Below are positions 36,001 to 44,658 of a DNA stretch of 57,091 bases, piece after piece. The number at the start of each line of letters is the position of its first letter. Within the stretch, counting starts at the first letter, position 1. The position numbers and the translations under genes were made by a program. This DNA comes from Candidatus Hodarchaeota archaeon (GTDB lineage Archaea > Asgardarchaeota > Heimdallarchaeia > Hodarchaeales > YT1-039), in the NCBI GenBank assembly GCA_016840025.1, contig JAEOTF010000330.1, forward strand, positions 1 to 57,091, in the 5' to 3' direction. The notes below the pieces were generated by a model. It was not told the DNA's origin, ran no database searches, and was given only the letters and a program-made list of their open reading frames with translations.

Positions 36001-37728
36001 TTATCTTACTTTCTTTTTCCTGCGCTGTTGCCACTGCTTCCCTGTCAATGCGATCCACGGGGCGACAAAGATCAAAGCGAACATGCCGAAGGTGGCAAGG
36101 GCAGAAGGATCTAATTCGTCCACAGGTGGAGTGTAGTCTACAGCAGGGGGATCGATATAGATTACAAAGGTCTCGTTGTCGGGTATATAACCACTCTTGG
36201 AAGCATTGACTTCGAGGGTGAACTCATTCGGGGTGTAGTCGAGAGTAAGGTTGTATTGCCCGTTAGTCGCGGTATTCTCTGCCCAAGCATCAGTGCTATT
36301 AGAAATCTCTAATAAGACATCCGCTAAGGCACTTCCATCGTGATCTTCGGCAAAAAAGGTCACATTGATCGTTTGATTGTCGGCAATGAGGTTTTGAACT
36401 CCCACAGACAGTTGAGGAAAGTTTGGGGTCGTAGAGACCTCTGCCCAGTAATCACTTACCCCGTAACTATACAATCCTCTTACCACATAATAATAGGTCT
36501 GCCCATTGGTAGCAGTTGTATCTAAAAAGGCTGTTACCGTGGTATTACCAAGAGCGGTATAGGGGCCATCACTGCTACTACTCCGATATGCTTGATAGCC
36601 AATAATTTCAGAACGACGGGAGTGATTGGACACAATCCATGTTAAACTAACTTGATTATTCCCTGCGGTGGCGCTAAGTTCAATAGCGGGAGTGAGAAGA
36701 AACACCTGTGCTCTTTGATTAGCACCAGGATCTTCACTAACGTAAATATAGCCCGTGCTATTAATAGCAATGCCTACTGGATAATTAAATTCTCCATCTG
36801 CATTACCAAGTCTTCCCCACTTTCCCATAAATGTACCAGTAGAAGTAAAGACCTGTACTCTATGGTTATAACAGTCTGTGGCATAAACATAGCCTGAAGT
36901 ATCCACTGCAATACCGTAAGAACGATCAAATTGCCCGTCATCAGAACCAGGACTTCCCCATTTGGTGATAAAATTCCCATTACAGTCAAAAACTTGTATA
37001 CGATCATTCCCCCACTCAGTGGTATAGACATAGCCTGATCCATTAATAGTAATCGCAACTGGAGTGGAAAAGTTTCCATCTTCGGAACCTGTTTGCCCCC
37101 ATTTGCTCACAAAATTTCCATTGCAATCAAAAACCTGCACCCGATCATTCAACCTATCAACAACGTAGACATAGCCTGAGGCATTTATGGCAATCCCCTG
37201 AGGTATGCTAAAATTTCCATCTTCGGAACCTGTTTGCCCCCATTTACTCACAAAATTTCCATTGCAATCAAAAACCTGCACCCGATCATTCCCGTAGTCT
37301 ACAACATAGACATACCCCGACGAATTAATCGCAATCCCCGCAGGGTAAGAAAACTGCCCATCCCCAGAACCTGAACTACCCCATTCTCCAACAAACGTTC
37401 CATTAAGGGCAAAAATCTGCACATGATGACCCATATTATCCGTGATATAGATATAGCCTGTAGAATTGAACGCAAGATCCCAAGAATCAAATCCCACAGA
37501 CCACTTGAAGATGAAGGTTCCCGTAACTGTCTCATTCGAAATATCGGGGGAGCGCGACGCATCTGACCCGTATTTCTCTGTCATTTTATTTATATTTGTT
37601 GAGTTTATTACTAGTACCTCTGCCTTTTGTTGTGCAGTTTGCGCAACGAGGACGTTTATTAGTAGAACAACTATCAGACTCCCTGTTAGGAGCAATTTGA
37701 AGCGGTTGTTAAGTGTTAACTTTCTCAT
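36001..37728 (-). CDS. Secreted NHL-repeat / fibronectin III membrane-anchored protein
   Basis: 575 residues; GGGAT precedes the ATG. A signal peptide (LLLTGSLIVVLLINVLVAQ) is followed by about six NHL repeats (residues about 65-340), each like GYVYVVDxxNDRVQVFDCNG and NFxxKWGxxGSxDGxF, forming a beta-propeller. An FN3-like domain (NNQVSLTWIVS...YYYVVRGLYSYG) and another beta domain follow. The end is a hydrophobic helix (LATFGMFALIFVAPWIALTG) and RRKKKVR. Two adjacent repeats are nearly identical in DNA, about 141 bases apart. Likely a surface protein binding glycans or proteins. Confidence 0.82.
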   Translation of the reverse strand: MRKLTLNNRFKLLLTGSLIVVLLINVLVAQTAQQKAEVLVINSTNINKMTEKYGSDASRSPDISNETVTGTFIFKWSVGFDSWDLAFNSTGYIYITDNMGHHVQIFALNGTFVGEWGSSGSGDGQFSYPAGIAINSSGYVYVVDYGNDRVQVFDCNGNFVSKWGQTGSEDGNFSIPQGIAINASGYVYVVDRLNDRVQVFDCNGNFVSKWGQTGSEDGNFSTPVAITINGSGYVYTTEWGNDRIQVFDCNGNFITKWGSPGSDDGQFDRSYGIAVDTSGYVYATDCYNHRVQVFTSTGTFMGKWGRLGNADGEFNYPVGIAINSTGYIYVSEDPGANQRAQVFLLTPAIELSATAGNNQVSLTWIVSNHSRRSEIIGYQAYRSSSSDGPYTALGNTTVTAFLDTTATNGQTYYYVVRGLYSYGVSDYWAEVSTTPNFPQLSVGVQNLIADNQTINVTFFAEDHDGSALADVLLEISNSTDAWAENTATNGQYNLTLDYTPNEFTLEVNASKSGYIPDNETFVIYIDPPAVDYTPPVDELDPSALATFGMFALIFVAPWIALTGKQWQQRRKKKVR

Positions 37729-38141
37729 TTGAATCCCTTACCTAGTCTCATCCATTTACATTATTGCTAAAGGAGGATGAAAACAGGGAACTAGTATTAT
37801 AAAAAACTATACGGTGGTGAATATGGGGTTTAATGTAGAATTAATAAAATAACGGACTGCGAATAGCGATCTATTAGTGCAAATGCAAAATCTTCTGTGA
37901 TAGAATCGTTTGATAGAATCGTGCGGAAATCCTAAGTAATGATGTGACGGTAGTAACACCTGCAGGGACATTTGAGTATTGTTTGAAAATAGAAGAAACA
38001 ACACCTGTAGAGCCAGGGGTTAAGGAATATAAATATCATGCGCCAGGAATAGGAGTTATTCAAGATGAGTTCCTCCTTTTAACCTCCTTCGGCTTTATTT
38101 AGACCATAAATGAAGATAGAGAGAGCAATGACTTAGTTGGA
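37729..38141. other. Divergent intergenic region with a gene fragment
   Basis: About 410 bases between the NHL gene and the membrane-longin gene. The middle and right parts hold a decayed C-terminal gene fragment (37917-38102). Promoters for both neighbours must also lie here, but no clear operator is visible. Confidence 0.45.
37917..38102 (+). pseudogene. 3' fragment of a surface-protein gene
   Basis: An open frame without a start reads DVTVVTPAGTFEYCLKIEE, then TTPVEPGVKEYKYHAPGIG and VIQDEFLLL, ending at TAG 38100. The order 'PAGTF..CLK....PVEPGVKEYKYxAPGIGxIQDE' is the familiar C-terminal segment of small secreted or lipoprotein-like domains in prokaryotes. Everything upstream is lost: a TAG at 37914 closes the frame. 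Probably a dead remnant. Confidence 0.6.
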
Positions 38142-39239
38142 ATGGAAATGACCTCATTCGACATTTTGGTGATAATGGCCTTTCTAATGGTTGGAGCAAC
38201 CATTGGAATTTTTTATTTTGGAAACAAACGAGGAACGCCTAATACCGTCTTGTGGGCCGCATTTCCATTTCTTCGGGGGATTCATTGGCTCGTTGAGTAT
38301 ATTGCAGATATTTCGGAGACTCCAGGGACCGCTATTTACTTTGACCGCCTAGAACTTGCTTTGGCTGTTTGTTCGTCTTGTGTATTGCTTGCAGCCTCCC
38401 TAGAATTTAATGGTACTATTCCTCGTCCTTGGGGAAAACTCACTGCGGGTTTTTGTGCTTTAACTCCTCTATATTTTCTACTCATACTCTCCGATGAAGT
38501 CATAATTGGAATAGAAGATACTAAATTATTTGAAGGATTTTTGTTTATATCAGATCCTTTTCGCTTACTTTATGGCTTTCTTTTACCAATAATTGCTGCT
38601 TTAGGACTTTTATTCACTTATTTATATCAGAATTATCAAAGAGAAGAAGAAAATCCATTAGATCCTAAACTGAAGCGGATAACTCAAGTTTTGGTATTTT
38701 TATTACTGTTTTTTTCGCTTTTTGAAGGATTGGATTATGAAAATCAGCTATCCGTTGAACAGCTATTCGTTGCGCTTCGAGCTGTTTCATTAACGCTATT
38801 TATTATAGTACCCGTATTAGTTATTCTATCTAGTGATATGGGGTTGAAACATTTCCTTATCATTCAAGATTCTGGTATTCTCCTATTTGCATATGATTTT
38901 GAAACGAATTCAGAAACCAAGGACAATTCAACCGTTTTAACGGCGGGTTTATTGACTGCACTTATCAGTTTTGCCAAAAACGTTTCTAAAGTTGGTAATC
39001 TTTTGAAAATTCACTCAAACAATCTTTTTTACATTATCTTGAAAAAAGAAGATAAAATTTATGCTATTCAATCCATTTTATACAGAAGAGATTTAGAGAC
39101 CCAGTTTACAGAGACTACCATTAAGCTCACTGAACTGCTCGCAGATACAGATGATAAACTATTAAGACTAGGAAAGTTTACGGTTGATATAAATAACGTT
39201 GAAAAACTAATAAATAGTGGTTTTACAGGTTTTTCTTAG
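38142..39239 (+). CDS. Multi-pass membrane sensor with cytosolic longin-like domain
   Basis: 365 residues. About seven helices fill residues 1-235, including ILVIMAFLMVGATIGIFYF, LYGFLLPIIAALGLLFTYLY, VLVFLLLFFSLFEGL and LTLFIIVPVLVILSS. Directly after the last helix comes a longin/roadblock-like domain: HFLIIQDSGILLFAYDF, LTAGLLTALISFAKNV, LFYIILKKEDKIYAIQSI and a C-terminal helix. This resembles bacterial 7TM sensors fused to signalling output domains, but the output is the GTPase-platform-like fold found elsewhere in the window. No known ligand-binding motif was recognised. Start ATG 38142 or 38148. Confidence 0.7.
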   Translation: MEMTSFDILVIMAFLMVGATIGIFYFGNKRGTPNTVLWAAFPFLRGIHWLVEYIADISETPGTAIYFDRLELALAVCSSCVLLAASLEFNGTIPRPWGKLTAGFCALTPLYFLLILSDEVIIGIEDTKLFEGFLFISDPFRLLYGFLLPIIAALGLLFTYLYQNYQREEENPLDPKLKRITQVLVFLLLFFSLFEGLDYENQLSVEQLFVALRAVSLTLFIIVPVLVILSSDMGLKHFLIIQDSGILLFAYDFETNSETKDNSTVLTAGLLTALISFAKNVSKVGNLLKIHSNNLFYIILKKEDKIYAIQSILYRRDLETQFTETTIKLTELLADTDDKLLRLGKFTVDINNVEKLINSGFTGFS

Positions 39240-39376
39240 AATAAATACCGTAAAACGAATTAATATAGCTAAATATCAGTGTTGCCTCGATACTGTTCCT
39301 TTTTAAGATATGAAATCGGAAAAGAAGTGAACTTTGTTAGTTCTCCACATTATTTTTCTCTTTTAATTGATGATTA

Positions 39377-39859
39377 TTAGCTGATAAACTCAAATTCATA
39401 AAGTAGAATCACGAACCACCCACCAATTGCCTGCACCAACAATGTGTAGCCATTACGCATTAATCGTTTTCTCAAGATATGCTCTCTTTCAGAATACATT
39501 ATATTTATACGACTGTGGTTAAACTCCAAGAGATTTATGAGGGCAATAATTGGAACTACAAAAATAGAGATTTTATCATATATTAAAATCATCAAACAGC
39601 AGAACATCAGAGTATATCCCGTCATATAGAGATAAGTAGCTGTATTAAACCATGGAGTCACTTTCTTTTGATAATTGATATTGCCGTATGCTGACATGGA
39701 ATAATAAAGTGTCACAAAAGCGACGCCTAGTTCGAATAGAACTATATTTGTAAGCACTGTCTCTTCTGCTAACGACCAGATAAGAACAAAAATCGTGATT
39801 TGGACGCCAATTGACGTATTAATTATATTCACACGTGAATTCGCTACTTCTTTAACCAT
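39377..39859 (-). CDS. Small multi-pass membrane protein paired with an MBL hydrolase
   Basis: 160 residues, about four to five helices (IGVQITIFVLIWSLAE, NIVLFELGVAFVTLYY, TATYLYMTGYTLMFCCLMILI, FVVPIIALINLLEF, LVQAIGGWFVILLYEF). No known motif. Its ATG lies 2 bases beyond the MBL-hydrolase stop, so the two are translationally coupled, with this gene second. It may anchor or assist the hydrolase, but the function is unknown. Confidence 0.65.
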   Translation of the reverse strand: MVKEVANSRVNIINTSIGVQITIFVLIWSLAEETVLTNIVLFELGVAFVTLYYSMSAYGNINYQKKVTPWFNTATYLYMTGYTLMFCCLMILIYDKISIFVVPIIALINLLEFNHSRINIMYSEREHILRKRLMRNGYTLLVQAIGGWFVILLYEFEFIS

Positions 39860-39861
39860 GA

Positions 39862-40710
39862 TTACTCACCACTACTTCTAAATTGCTCCATGAATTCTCC
39901 CCAGCTTTCGATAGTAACTTCCTTCCTTTCTTCAAGATTTTCAGAATAATAATCTGGAAAATCGGGATCTTTACTGAGTTCTTCAGGAGAAATTCCATCA
40001 GCAAGTCTTTTTTTTATGAAATTAATACTTTTTAACAAGAAATTATTGATCTCTTCAAGATTCTTGATTGTTGCAGTAGGTCCATGCCCACTAATAACCG
40101 TTCTGGGCTTAAGTGACATTAAATCCTCAATAGCGCGTTGCCATTGGATTATATTACAAGTCTCATCTCCCCCAAAGGGAAATTGCTGGTTAAATATTAA
40201 ATCCCCAGCAATAATAGTTCGAGTTTCAGGCTCCCACAGGTAAGAACTTCCTGTCGTATGACCATCAGCTTGAATAATCTCAGCAGTTCTTTCTGCATAA
40301 ATAGAAAGGCTTTTTTCAAAACAGACATTTGGCAGAGTAATTTGGAGTCCTTGTATTCCATACTTTTTTCCCTCAGGGGAAGCTTCTTCCCATTCTTTGA
40401 GGTTTTCTGGAGTCCAGACATGTTCTTGCCAATCCATCATTATTTTTCTAACTTCTACGCTAGATATGATGGGAAGATCAGAAAAAATTTGGTTTCCAAA
40501 AGTATGATCACCATGATGGTGTGTTAGGACTAATCCCGAGCATTTAGAATCAAAATTCTTTTCTATATGCTTTTTCCATTCTTTTGCATACTCAAAATTT
40601 AGCATGGAATCTATTACTAAAATTTTACCACCCAAATCAATCGCTGCGCTGTTTCCGTATCCTTGAGACGTCCAAATAAGATGCTCATCAATTTTTTCAA
40701 TATGCATCAT
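39862..40710 (-). CDS. Metallo-beta-lactamase-fold hydrolase
   Basis: 282 residues with AGGAGA seven bases before ATG. Motifs: HHHGDHTFG (Zn1/Zn2 ligands), ADGHTTGSSYLW (His), AGDLIF (bridging Asp) and SGHGPT (His). This is the full set for a dinuclear zinc MBL hydrolase of the glyoxalase II / alkylsulfatase / beta-lactamase-like kind. The substrate cannot be told. The C-terminal 60 residues are helical and may be specificity-determining. First gene of a two-gene unit with the small membrane protein. Confidence 0.88.
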   Translation of the reverse strand: MMHIEKIDEHLIWTSQGYGNSAAIDLGGKILVIDSMLNFEYAKEWKKHIEKNFDSKCSGLVLTHHHGDHTFGNQIFSDLPIISSVEVRKIMMDWQEHVWTPENLKEWEEASPEGKKYGIQGLQITLPNVCFEKSLSIYAERTAEIIQADGHTTGSSYLWEPETRTIIAGDLIFNQQFPFGGDETCNIIQWQRAIEDLMSLKPRTVISGHGPTATIKNLEEINNFLLKSINFIKKRLADGISPEELSKDPDFPDYYSENLEERKEVTIESWGEFMEQFRSSGE

Positions 40711-40775
40711 CGTCTTCTCCTAAGAAATGAATTTTCTTCGGACTTTTTATAAAGAATAATTCTATTAATCGAACT

Positions 40776-41792
40776 ATGATCAAATTTAATCTTGACTCCA
40801 TTCCAAGAATTAAACTCTGTTTATTACCTACACCGATTGTACCTATGAATAGATTAACTGCACATCTCGGGGGAGCAAAAATTTTTGTGAAAAGAGATGA
40901 TTTGACAGGTATTGCTTTCGGGGGAAACAAAAACCGTAAAATAGAATTTTTGCTTGCTGATGCCTTAGAAAGGGAGGCGGACACAATAATTTCAGAAGGT
41001 GCCTTACAATCTAATCATTGCCTTCAAACAGCGGCCTGTTCTGCAAAACTAGGTCTAAATTGTGAATTAGTCCTCTCAGGACCTGACCCAAACATAATAA
41101 CAGGGAATCTTTTATTACAACATATTCTAGATGTGAAAATTCATCGAGCAAAAGATGGTTCTGATAGAAAAGTTGTTATGAGAAAGGTTGAACAAGAATT
41201 AATCACTAAAGGAAAAAAACCATATATTATTCCAACGGGTGGTTCAACTAAAATTGGAGCCCTTGGATATGTAAACTGTGTACGAGAAATTGCTAAGGCA
41301 TCCAAAGAATTGGGAATAGACTTTGATTACTTTGTTCATGGCTCTGGGAGTGCGGGGACACATGCAGGGATGCTTATCGGAAAGGCATTATATGATCCAG
41401 AATTAGAGATTTTAAGTGTCAATGCTGGAGAACCTAAAGGTGAATTAGAAGCATTGGTTGAACAGATTCTGAAGGATTTTGAAGAAGAACATGTCTTGGA
41501 TTTATCTATTAAAAAATCGTGGATTAAAGTTTATGATGAATATTTTGGAGAAGGATATGCTATAGCTAGCAAAGAAATGATAGAAACAGTCAAATTAGTA
41601 GCTAAACTCGAGGGGATATTCTTGGATCCTGTTTACAATGGAAAAGCTATGGTAGGACTAATAGACCTCATAAAAAGAGAGATCATCCCTAATGACGCTA
41701 ATGTTGTTTTTCTTCATTCAGGAGGAAGTCCTTCGCTTTTTGTTTATAATTCTGTTTTTCAAAAAGCTTTAGAACCTTTGACAGAGGGATAA
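40776..41792 (+). CDS. D-cysteine desulfhydrase / ACC deaminase-like PLP enzyme
   Basis: 338 residues. The lysine in FGGNKNRKIEF binds PLP; ISEGALQSNHCLQTA, PTGGSTKIGALGY, HGSGSAGTHAGM and LHSGGSPSLF match the DcyD/ACC deaminase branch of fold-type II PLP enzymes. A likely reaction is D-cysteine to pyruvate, H2S and ammonia, but ACC or other D-amino acids are possible. A TATA-like TTTATAAA (40745-40752) about 27 bases before the ATG, and no SD, suggest a leaderless transcript. Divergent from the MBL hydrolase gene. Confidence 0.87.
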   Translation: MIKFNLDSIPRIKLCLLPTPIVPMNRLTAHLGGAKIFVKRDDLTGIAFGGNKNRKIEFLLADALEREADTIISEGALQSNHCLQTAACSAKLGLNCELVLSGPDPNIITGNLLLQHILDVKIHRAKDGSDRKVVMRKVEQELITKGKKPYIIPTGGSTKIGALGYVNCVREIAKASKELGIDFDYFVHGSGSAGTHAGMLIGKALYDPELEILSVNAGEPKGELEALVEQILKDFEEEHVLDLSIKKSWIKVYDEYFGEGYAIASKEMIETVKLVAKLEGIFLDPVYNGKAMVGLIDLIKREIIPNDANVVFLHSGGSPSLFVYNSVFQKALEPLTEG

Positions 41793-41911
41793 CAATCCTT
41801 GCAATGTAGAATTCATTAATTAAAAGAAGAAACAAGAAAATGTAGTGAAGTTAACGTCATATGGAATTTATTAATTAATGAAGAAAAGATCATTATTACC
41901 TAAAAAAGGTC

Positions 41912-42484
41912 TTGTTTCAAGTGGAGCCTCAACTTAGATATTTAATCATCATAAAACCCGATGGAATTCCAGTTTATTCTCAAAGTTTTGATTTTGAAAC
42001 GGTATTCGCCTGTCAAACCTTTAACAATAGACTTGCGGAGGTAGATGAGAAAAAGGAATTGTTAGGGGGGTATTTTCAGGCGATTAAAGACATTCTTTCT
42101 GAGTTAGTTATGGATAAGCTGCGACTGATCGATCTAGGATTTCATTCCTACAGAATGACAGGATTGGTATCTGAAGGGCTCCTCTTCATTGGGATTTTTG
42201 AAGTTTCTCACAAGGAACAAGGGGGAGAAGAACTAATCCTTTATCATTTAAGAAAAATCTCAGAAGCTTTTATAGAAAAATATCAACATACTTTATTAAA
42301 AGAAAGACTAGCAGATTTATCAAAATATAAAGAATTCACGAAAGATTTGCTTGAAATGGGATTCTCTTTATCATTGGAGAAATGCCGTGATTGCCTTATC
42401 AACTGTAATGAAAAGGATATGGGGTGTCTACCACATTTAGTTTATTTTAAAGACATGGAACACCATTCTGCTGCACTTACATGA
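41912..42484 (+). CDS. Longin/roadblock-like protein with C-terminal Cys cluster
   Basis: 190 residues from TTG 41912; GTG 41921 (VEPQLRYLIII) is equally good. The fold pattern is LRYLIIIKPDGIPVYSQSF, LLGGYFQAIKDILSEL, LGFHSYRMTGLVSEGLLFIG, then the helix ILYHLRKISEAFIEKY, as in the other longin-like proteins here. A C-terminal addition carries CRDCLINCNEKDMGC, four cysteines that could bind zinc or an iron-sulfur cluster. No membrane segment. It follows the PLP enzyme by 120 bases in the same direction, with an aminotransferase fragment after it. Confidence 0.65.
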   Translation: MFQVEPQLRYLIIIKPDGIPVYSQSFDFETVFACQTFNNRLAEVDEKKELLGGYFQAIKDILSELVMDKLRLIDLGFHSYRMTGLVSEGLLFIGIFEVSHKEQGGEELILYHLRKISEAFIEKYQHTLLKERLADLSKYKEFTKDLLEMGFSLSLEKCRDCLINCNEKDMGCLPHLVYFKDMEHHSAALT

Positions 42485-42516
42485 TCAACTCATTTAATTA
42501 AATGCGAGAAAAAACT

Positions 42517-42681
42517 ATGAAAAAACAGATTTACACTCCTGGTCCAACCGAAGTTCATTCCGAAGTTTTACAAGCGATGGTTGATCCACCAACAAATCCT
42601 GATTTCTACACCTTCCTTAGGGAGGTTGAGAGTAAAATAACTAGAGCTATGTATTCTGTATTGAGTTTTCTCATCTATTAA
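42517..42681 (+). pseudogene. N-terminal fragment of a class V aminotransferase
   Basis: 54 codons from ATG to TAA: IYTPGPTEVHSEVLQAMVDP, then FYTFLREVESKITRAMYSVL. This is the conserved start of serine-pyruvate/alanine-glyoxylate aminotransferases (x-TPGPTEVP-xx-V-L-x-A-M). The PLP-binding lysine and the rest of the roughly 380-residue enzyme are missing, with unrelated AT-rich DNA after the stop. Probably a deletion remnant. Confidence 0.75.
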
Positions 42682-42934
42682 AATCATTCTAACCTAATAT
42701 CGCACTGACTTGGGCAGAAGAACATTTAGATATGTTTAGCCACATTTGGTTATGTTTAAAGCATACTGTATAGCACTAGACTCTGCAAATAAAGTATTCT
42801 TCTGAATAAAATTGTAGTCATTTATATAAGTCAATTATGGAAAAATGAACAACATTTTAGTTCTGAACAATCTTCTTGTTCTTTTAAGAGCTAACAGTGA
42901 AGATTGAACAGTATTCAGTTATTAGAACTGTTCT

Positions 42935-42948
42935 TATTGCATGCAATA
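42935..42948. promoter_or_regulatory. 14-bp palindrome upstream of pdxS
   Basis: TATTGCATGCAATA is a perfect palindrome about 70 bases before pdxS, immediately before TTTATTAAAA, a TATA-like element. Its position over the BRE side suggests a regulator site, for vitamin B6 control or otherwise. Confidence 0.4.
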
Positions 42949-43015
42949 GCTTTATTAAAAAGGTAGTTGAAGGATATTCATTACAAATTAAATTCAATAA
43001 TATGAAGGTTTTGAA

Positions 43016-43963
43016 ATGACATTTGTCTATCGATCCCGCGGAGAGCGGACTGTTCCCGGGTATAGTAAAAGAATCCGAGGTACTAATCGCCTGAAAAGAG
43101 GATTTGCTTCGATGACACGGGGGGGAGTCATCATGGATGTGACAACAGTCCAACAAGCACAAATAGCAGAAGATGCAGGTGCAGTTGCGGTCATGGTGCT
43201 CGATAAGCTCCCTATTGACGTCAGACGCGCTGGTGGTGTCGCAAGACCCGCATCTATTGAAATCATTAAAGATGTTCTCGATCATACATCTATTCCTGTG
43301 ATGGCTAAATGCCGCATTGGTCATACTGCGGAAGCGCAGGTTCTCGAAGCTACTGGGGCTGATATGATTGATGAGTCTGAAGTCCTTACCCCTGCTGACG
43401 AGACACGTCATATTTGGAAATGGGAGTTTACTACTCCCTTCGTCTGTGGAGCGTTAGATCTAGGATCTGCCCTTCGTCGTATCGAGGAAGGAGCCGCTAT
43501 GTTAAGGACGAAGGGTGAACCGGGTACGGGTAACGTGTCAGAAGCCATCAAACATTTCAAGGTTGTTAAATCCCAACTCCAGACTATTATTAACTTGGAA
43601 GAAGAGGGTGAATGGGAAGAACTGATGGCGATGGCGCGTACTATGCGAGTATCGTTCGACAGTGTGCTGGAGACCGCTGAATTAGGGCGACTTCCAGTAA
43701 TTAACTTTGCTGCAGGTGGTATTGTCACCCCTGCTGACGCTGCTGAAATGATGCGGCTTGGATGTGACGGGATTTTTGTAGGTTCCGGGGTATTTCGTAG
43801 TGATGATCCGCTTGAACGGGCAAGTGCTATTGTACTAGCTACGGCGCATTGGGATGATCCTGAAATTGTCTTAGAAGCCCAGAAACAGATCATAGAAACA
43901 AAATCAATGGAAGGAATAACGAAACTCGAACTGCGTATGCAGGATAGAGGCGCGGAGGTATAA
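43016..43963 (+). CDS. pdxS: Pyridoxal 5'-phosphate synthase subunit PdxS
   Basis: 315 residues of the DXP-independent B6 pathway. PdxS builds PLP from ribose 5-phosphate, glyceraldehyde 3-phosphate and ammonia. Key residues: Asp in VIMDVTT, the first catalytic Lys in [15 protein letters not shown], the second Lys region in [10 protein letters not shown], and the phosphate-binding stretch [14 protein letters not shown]...GVFRSDDP. The N-terminus ([20 protein letters not shown]) is longer and more basic than usual. pdxT follows 2 bases after the stop, so both subunits of the complex come from one mRNA. Confidence 0.95.
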   Translation: MTFVYRSRGERTVPGYSKRIRGTNRLKRGFASMTRGGVIMDVTTVQQAQIAEDAGAVAVMVLDKLPIDVRRAGGVARPASIEIIKDVLDHTSIPVMAKCRIGHTAEAQVLEATGADMIDESEVLTPADETRHIWKWEFTTPFVCGALDLGSALRRIEEGAAMLRTKGEPGTGNVSEAIKHFKVVKSQLQTIINLEEEGEWEELMAMARTMRVSFDSVLETAELGRLPVINFAAGGIVTPADAAEMMRLGCDGIFVGSGVFRSDDPLERASAIVLATAHWDDPEIVLEAQKQIIETKSMEGITKLELRMQDRGAEV

Positions 43964-43965
43964 AA

Positions 43966-44607
43966 ATGATCACTATTGGAATTCTCGCACTTCAAGGAGA
44001 TTATCTGGAATTCTCCGAAGGATTCGAGCGAAACGTGGAAATTGCTGATGAGGACATCGCAGTTCAGATAGTTACAAATCATGATGACCTGAAGGAAATT
44101 GATGGTTTAGTGATCCCTGGTGGAGAAAGCACAGTCATTGGGCGATTACTGACCAAAACAATTGCACATACTGAAGGAAAAGAGACCTTATTAGACGCGA
44201 TAAAGAAGAAAATTACCCAAGGCATGCCGGTTCTTGGGGTATGTGCAGGAGCAATTCTTTTAGCAAAAAAAATCCGCGATGTAAACTTAGGTGAGATAAA
44301 ACAGCCACATATCGGAACATTAGATATAAATATCGAACGAAACTCCTATGGTCGGCAAAATCTTTCCTTTGAAGCAAGAATTGAGTACCCAGATAAACCT
44401 GAGGAGAAGGAAACAGGAATATTTATCAGAGCACCACGGATTCTGTCTGTAGGATCAGATATTAATGCTATAGCCAAATTAGACCAAGAAATCGTGGCCG
44501 TCCTAAAAGAAAATCAATTTGCCACGATTTTTCATCCTGAACTGGAGCATGAATCCTTGATACTTAGACGATTTATTGAGACTGTTGCTGCATATAAAGC
44601 AAGTTAA
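43966..44607 (+). CDS. pdxT: Pyridoxal 5'-phosphate synthase glutaminase subunit PdxT
   Basis: 213 residues of class I glutamine amidotransferase. ILALQGDYLEF at the start, VIPGGESTVIGRLL, the nucleophile in GVCAGAILLAKK, and the His/Glu pair in FHPELEHE are all present. It frees ammonia from glutamine and passes it to PdxS. It is translationally linked to pdxS (2-base gap), which is the usual arrangement. Confidence 0.95.
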   Translation: MITIGILALQGDYLEFSEGFERNVEIADEDIAVQIVTNHDDLKEIDGLVIPGGESTVIGRLLTKTIAHTEGKETLLDAIKKKITQGMPVLGVCAGAILLAKKIRDVNLGEIKQPHIGTLDINIERNSYGRQNLSFEARIEYPDKPEEKETGIFIRAPRILSVGSDINAIAKLDQEIVAVLKENQFATIFHPELEHESLILRRFIETVAAYKAS

Positions 44608-44658
44608 AATCGCCGTTAATTATCTTTTTTTCACTTCTCCAAGATTGGTAATAAGCAA

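Larger units (their letters stand above)
42485..43015. other. Region with aminotransferase fragment and pdxS promoter
   Basis: The first part holds the class V aminotransferase fragment (42517-42681). From 42682 to 43015 no gene is visible. There is a long imperfect inverted repeat (GAACAATCTTC near 42867 and GAAGATTGAAC near 42898) and a 14-bp palindrome at 42935-42948 just before a TATA-like element of pdxS. Confidence 0.5.

Noticed and set aside
36774..37562. Several minus-strand frames within the NHL gene
   Set aside because: They are off-frame readings of the repetitive NHL coding sequence.
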